This document shows positions 62,048 through 64,000 of a DNA stretch of 64,000 nt, in pieces. The notes below the pieces were generated by a model. That model saw only the letters and a list, made by a program, of their open reading frames with translations. It was not told the DNA's origin and made no database searches. The first letter of the stretch is position 1, and each line of letters begins with the position of its first letter. Origin of the DNA: Herbaspirillum sp. AP02 (GTDB taxonomy: Bacteria; Pseudomonadota; Gammaproteobacteria; Burkholderiales; Burkholderiaceae_D); NCBI RefSeq assembly GCF_015767275.1, contig NZ_JADWMY010000001.1, positions 496,001 to 560,000 of the forward strand. The letters run 5' to 3'. Both the position numbers and the translations under genes were made by a program.

Positions 62048-62416
62048 TCTTGTTCTCCGGGGTTCAGTACCAGCCTTGTGAGCCGGCCAGTTTTGGCGAG
62101 CGCCCACAATACCCCCGAAAGCTTGCTGACAATCCACTGAATACACCGCTTACCTGGCCCCGATTTTCCGGATTGCACATTTCACAACATCATGAAAGCA
62201 TGGACTGAACACCTGCCAACGCTACTTGCCCGCAAACCGACATCTTGCATCCGAAACATGTCATCGCATCAATTCCGCAGCCGACCATCGGTGCAGCAAT
62301 GACGGTATAATCGCAAGCTTTCCCAGCCCTTTGCCGAGGCCGCCCTTCCTGCCTGATGATCTCGCTGATGATCCAGCCAGGCGCCGGCCCGGGCAGCTTT
62401 ACTCCAGTCCAGCGAC
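62048..62416. other. Chemoreceptor - dapC divergent intergenic region (369 bp)
   Basis: No gene or repeat recognised. It carries the dapC promoter (listed separately). No sigma-28 flagellar promoter (TAAAGTTT-N11-GCCGATAA) was found in front of the chemoreceptor; a weak TTGTCA/TATTGT pair on the minus strand is the only sigma-70-like candidate I see. Confidence 0.5.
62306..62311 (+). promoter_or_regulatory. -10 element of the dapC-dapD promoter
   Basis: A perfect TATAAT lies 105 nt before the dapC start. No good -35 accompanies it at standard spacing; CCGACC at 62281 is the nearest, with a 19-bp gap. The call rests on the -10 only. Confidence 0.45.
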
Positions 62417-63628
62417 GTGAATCCCCTACTCGACCAACTGCAGCCCTATCCTTTCGAAAAGCTCAAGAAGCTCTTCGCCGACATCACGCCCGACCCGGCC
62501 TATCGTCCGATCAGCCTGGGCATCGGCGAGCCCAAACATCCGACGCCTGAATTCATCAAGCGGGCGCTGACCGGCAATCTCGCCGGCCTGGCCTCCTATC
62601 CGGCCACGCTGGGCAGCGATGCCCTGCGCGGGGCGATCGCCGACTGGCTGCAAAACCGCTATGGCATCCCGCGCCCTGATCCGGCCACCGAAATCCTGCC
62701 CGTCAATGGTTCGCGCGAGGCGCTGTTCTCGCTCACGCAGACCGTGATCGACCCCACCAAGCCGGGCGCGCTGGTGATGTGTCCCAACCCGTTCTACCAG
62801 ATCTACGAAGGCTCGGCCTACCTGGCTGGCGCCCAGCCCTATTTCGTCAATTCCGATGCGGCACGCAACTTTGCGCCGGACTTCAGCCAGGTGCCGCAAG
62901 AGGTGTGGGAGCGCGTGCAGCTGCTGTTCGTCTGCTCGCCAGGCAACCCCACCGGCGCGGTGCTGACGCTGGAAGACTGGAAGGAGCTGTTTGCCCTGTC
63001 GGATCGTTATGGCTTCGTGATCGCCTCCGACGAGTGCTATTCGGAGATCTACTTCCAGCAGGAGCCGCCGCTGGGTGGCCTGGAAGCCGCCCGCAAGCTG
63101 GGTCGGAACTACCGCAACCTGATCGCCTTCTCCAGCCTCTCCAAGCGCTCCAACGTGCCGGGCATGCGTTCGGGCTTCGTGGCCGGCGACGCTGCGATCC
63201 TGAAGAAATTCCTGCTCTACCGCACCTATCATGGCGGCGCCATGAGCCCGGTGATCCAGGCCGCCTCGGTCGAGGCCTGGAAGGACGAGACCCACGTCCA
63301 GGACAACATCGCCAAGTACGTCACCAAGTTCTCGCAGGTCACCCCGCTCTTGCAGGAAGTGCTGGACGTCGCGCTGCCGGACGCGGCCTTCTACCTCTGG
63401 GCAAAGGTCGACAAGCTGGTCACCATCAGTGACACCGAATTCGCCCGCCGCCTGTACGCCGAATATAATGTCACCGTTCTGCCGGGCAGCTATCTGGCGC
63501 GCGAGGCACATGGCGTCAATCCGGGCGCCGGTCGCATCCGCATGGCCCTGGTGGCCGAAGTCGAAGAATGCCTGGAGGCGGCGCAACGCATCGTCGCCTT
63601 TACCAAGAAACTGGCAGGCCAGGCCTGA
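62417..63628 (+). CDS. dapC: Succinyldiaminopimelate transaminase
   Basis: 403-residue class I/II PLP aminotransferase of the lysine/diaminopimelate pathway, transaminating N-succinyl-2-amino-6-ketopimelate. It opens with [18 protein letters not shown], typical of DapC. The active-site motif is [18 protein letters not shown] with PLP-binding Lys243. It also has [31 protein letters not shown] and the C-terminal Arg region [12 protein letters not shown]. It starts at GTG 62417. dapD, the preceding step of the pathway, follows after 56 nt. Confidence 0.94.
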   Translation: MNPLLDQLQPYPFEKLKKLFADITPDPAYRPISLGIGEPKHPTPEFIKRALTGNLAGLASYPATLGSDALRGAIADWLQNRYGIPRPDPATEILPVNGSREALFSLTQTVIDPTKPGALVMCPNPFYQIYEGSAYLAGAQPYFVNSDAARNFAPDFSQVPQEVWERVQLLFVCSPGNPTGAVLTLEDWKELFALSDRYGFVIASDECYSEIYFQQEPPLGGLEAARKLGRNYRNLIAFSSLSKRSNVPGMRSGFVAGDAAILKKFLLYRTYHGGAMSPVIQAASVEAWKDETHVQDNIAKYVTKFSQVTPLLQEVLDVALPDAAFYLWAKVDKLVTISDTEFARRLYAEYNVTVLPGSYLAREAHGVNPGAGRIRMALVAEVEECLEAAQRIVAFTKKLAGQA

Positions 63629-63684
63629 AGCCGGTCGCAAGCCAGACCATTTACCCTTTCACCCAACCGTTCATAGATATCAAC

Positions 63685-64000
63685 ATGACACAGTCCATTC
63701 AGCAAATCATCGATCAGGCGTGGGAAGACCGCGCCAGCCTGTCCCCCAAGAGCGCCCCGGCCGACATCCGCAATGCGGTGGCCGAAGTGATCGCAGGCCT
63801 GAACGATGGCACCCTGCGCGTCGCCAACCGTCAAGGCGTCGGCCAGTGGGAAGTCAACCAATGGGTGAAGAAGGCCATCCTGCTGTCCTTCCGCCTGGAA
63901 GACAACGTGCCGATGTCGGCCGGTACCGGCTACCCGCAGTTCTACGACAAGGTGCCCACCAAGTTCGCCAACTACACCGCCGAAGATTTCGCCAAGGGTG
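63685..64000 (+). CDS. dapD: 2,3,4,5-tetrahydropyridine-2,6-dicarboxylate N-succinyltransferase, N-terminal part
   Basis: The first 105 codons of dapD; the gene runs off the right edge. The visible protein begins [21 protein letters not shown] and contains [36 protein letters not shown]-like sequence (about residues 40-74), the family N-terminal domain. The hexapeptide left-handed helix would follow outside the window. The enzyme succinylates tetrahydrodipicolinate, giving after one step the substrate of DapC. Same strand and close spacing indicate a dapC-dapD operon. Confidence 0.95.
   Translation, partial: MTQSIQQIIDQAWEDRASLSPKSAPADIRNAVAEVIAGLNDGTLRVANRQGVGQWEVNQWVKKAILLSFRLEDNVPMSAGTGYPQFYDKVPTKFANYTAEDFAKG

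Noticed and set aside
62048-62200. Flagellar sigma-28 promoter for the chemoreceptor
   Set aside because: No match to TAAAGTTT-N11-GCCGATAA on the minus strand within the upstream region.

Overview
The window is a GC-rich, densely packed stretch of bacterial chromosome. Gene content and order point to a betaproteobacterium of the Burkholderiales. The pair of cyanophycin synthetases, the ppsA/ppsR pair and the long rpsB-to-rnhB envelope cluster fit Oxalobacteraceae such as Herbaspirillum best. The genus is an inference from memory of gene orders, not a database match. No rRNA, tRNA, insertion sequence, prophage or CRISPR array was recognised. Almost all of the window is core chromosome.

Layout. 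1-1.8 kb: an iron-responsive FecI/FecR surface-signalling pair on the minus strand, with a Fur box over its promoter and the first codons of what is probably the cognate TonB-dependent receptor. 1.8-4.9 kb: small accessory genes (DUF72, cupin, TPR, unknown). 5.2-8.4 kb: guaA and guaB. 8.5-9.8 kb: rnfH, ratA and divergent smpB. 9.8-14.7 kb: a Ser/Thr/Pro-rich protein followed by a TPR-glycosyltransferase, divergent from a CpxR/CpxA-type two-component system. The intergenic region between them carries two perfect GTAAA-N5-GTAAA boxes. 14.7-17.4 kb: serine hydrolase, QmcA-type SPFH protein and NfeD. 17.5-21.1 kb: ppsA and its regulator ppsR, divergent.

21.1-37.8 kb is one long minus-strand supercluster: rpsB, tsf, pyrH, frr, uppS, cdsA, dxr, rseP, bamA, skp, lpxD, fabZ, lpxA, lpxB, rnhB, a TrmH-family methyltransferase and a DUF6314-like gene. 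It links translation factors, isoprenoid, phospholipid and lipid A synthesis, and outer-membrane assembly. Several internal hairpins probably tune downstream expression. 38.2-42.6 kb (plus strand): map, glnD and a RluF-type pseudouridine synthase.

42.7-50.9 kb is a cyanophycin locus. cphA' and cphA lie on the plus strand. A DUF1854 protein and an unusual ABC exporter, with an N-terminal PH-like region and a zinc ribbon, lie divergently. 51-60 kb (minus): def, galU, ligA, a ZipA-like division protein and smc. 60.3-64 kb: a chemoreceptor with a DWETF tail, then divergent dapC and the start of dapD (lysine/diaminopimelate pathway).

The two regions most worth following up are the CpxR-box locus with its Ser/Thr-rich protein and TPR-glycosyltransferase (9.8-14.7 kb), and the transporter/DUF1854 pair attached to cyanophycin synthesis (42.7-45.4 kb).
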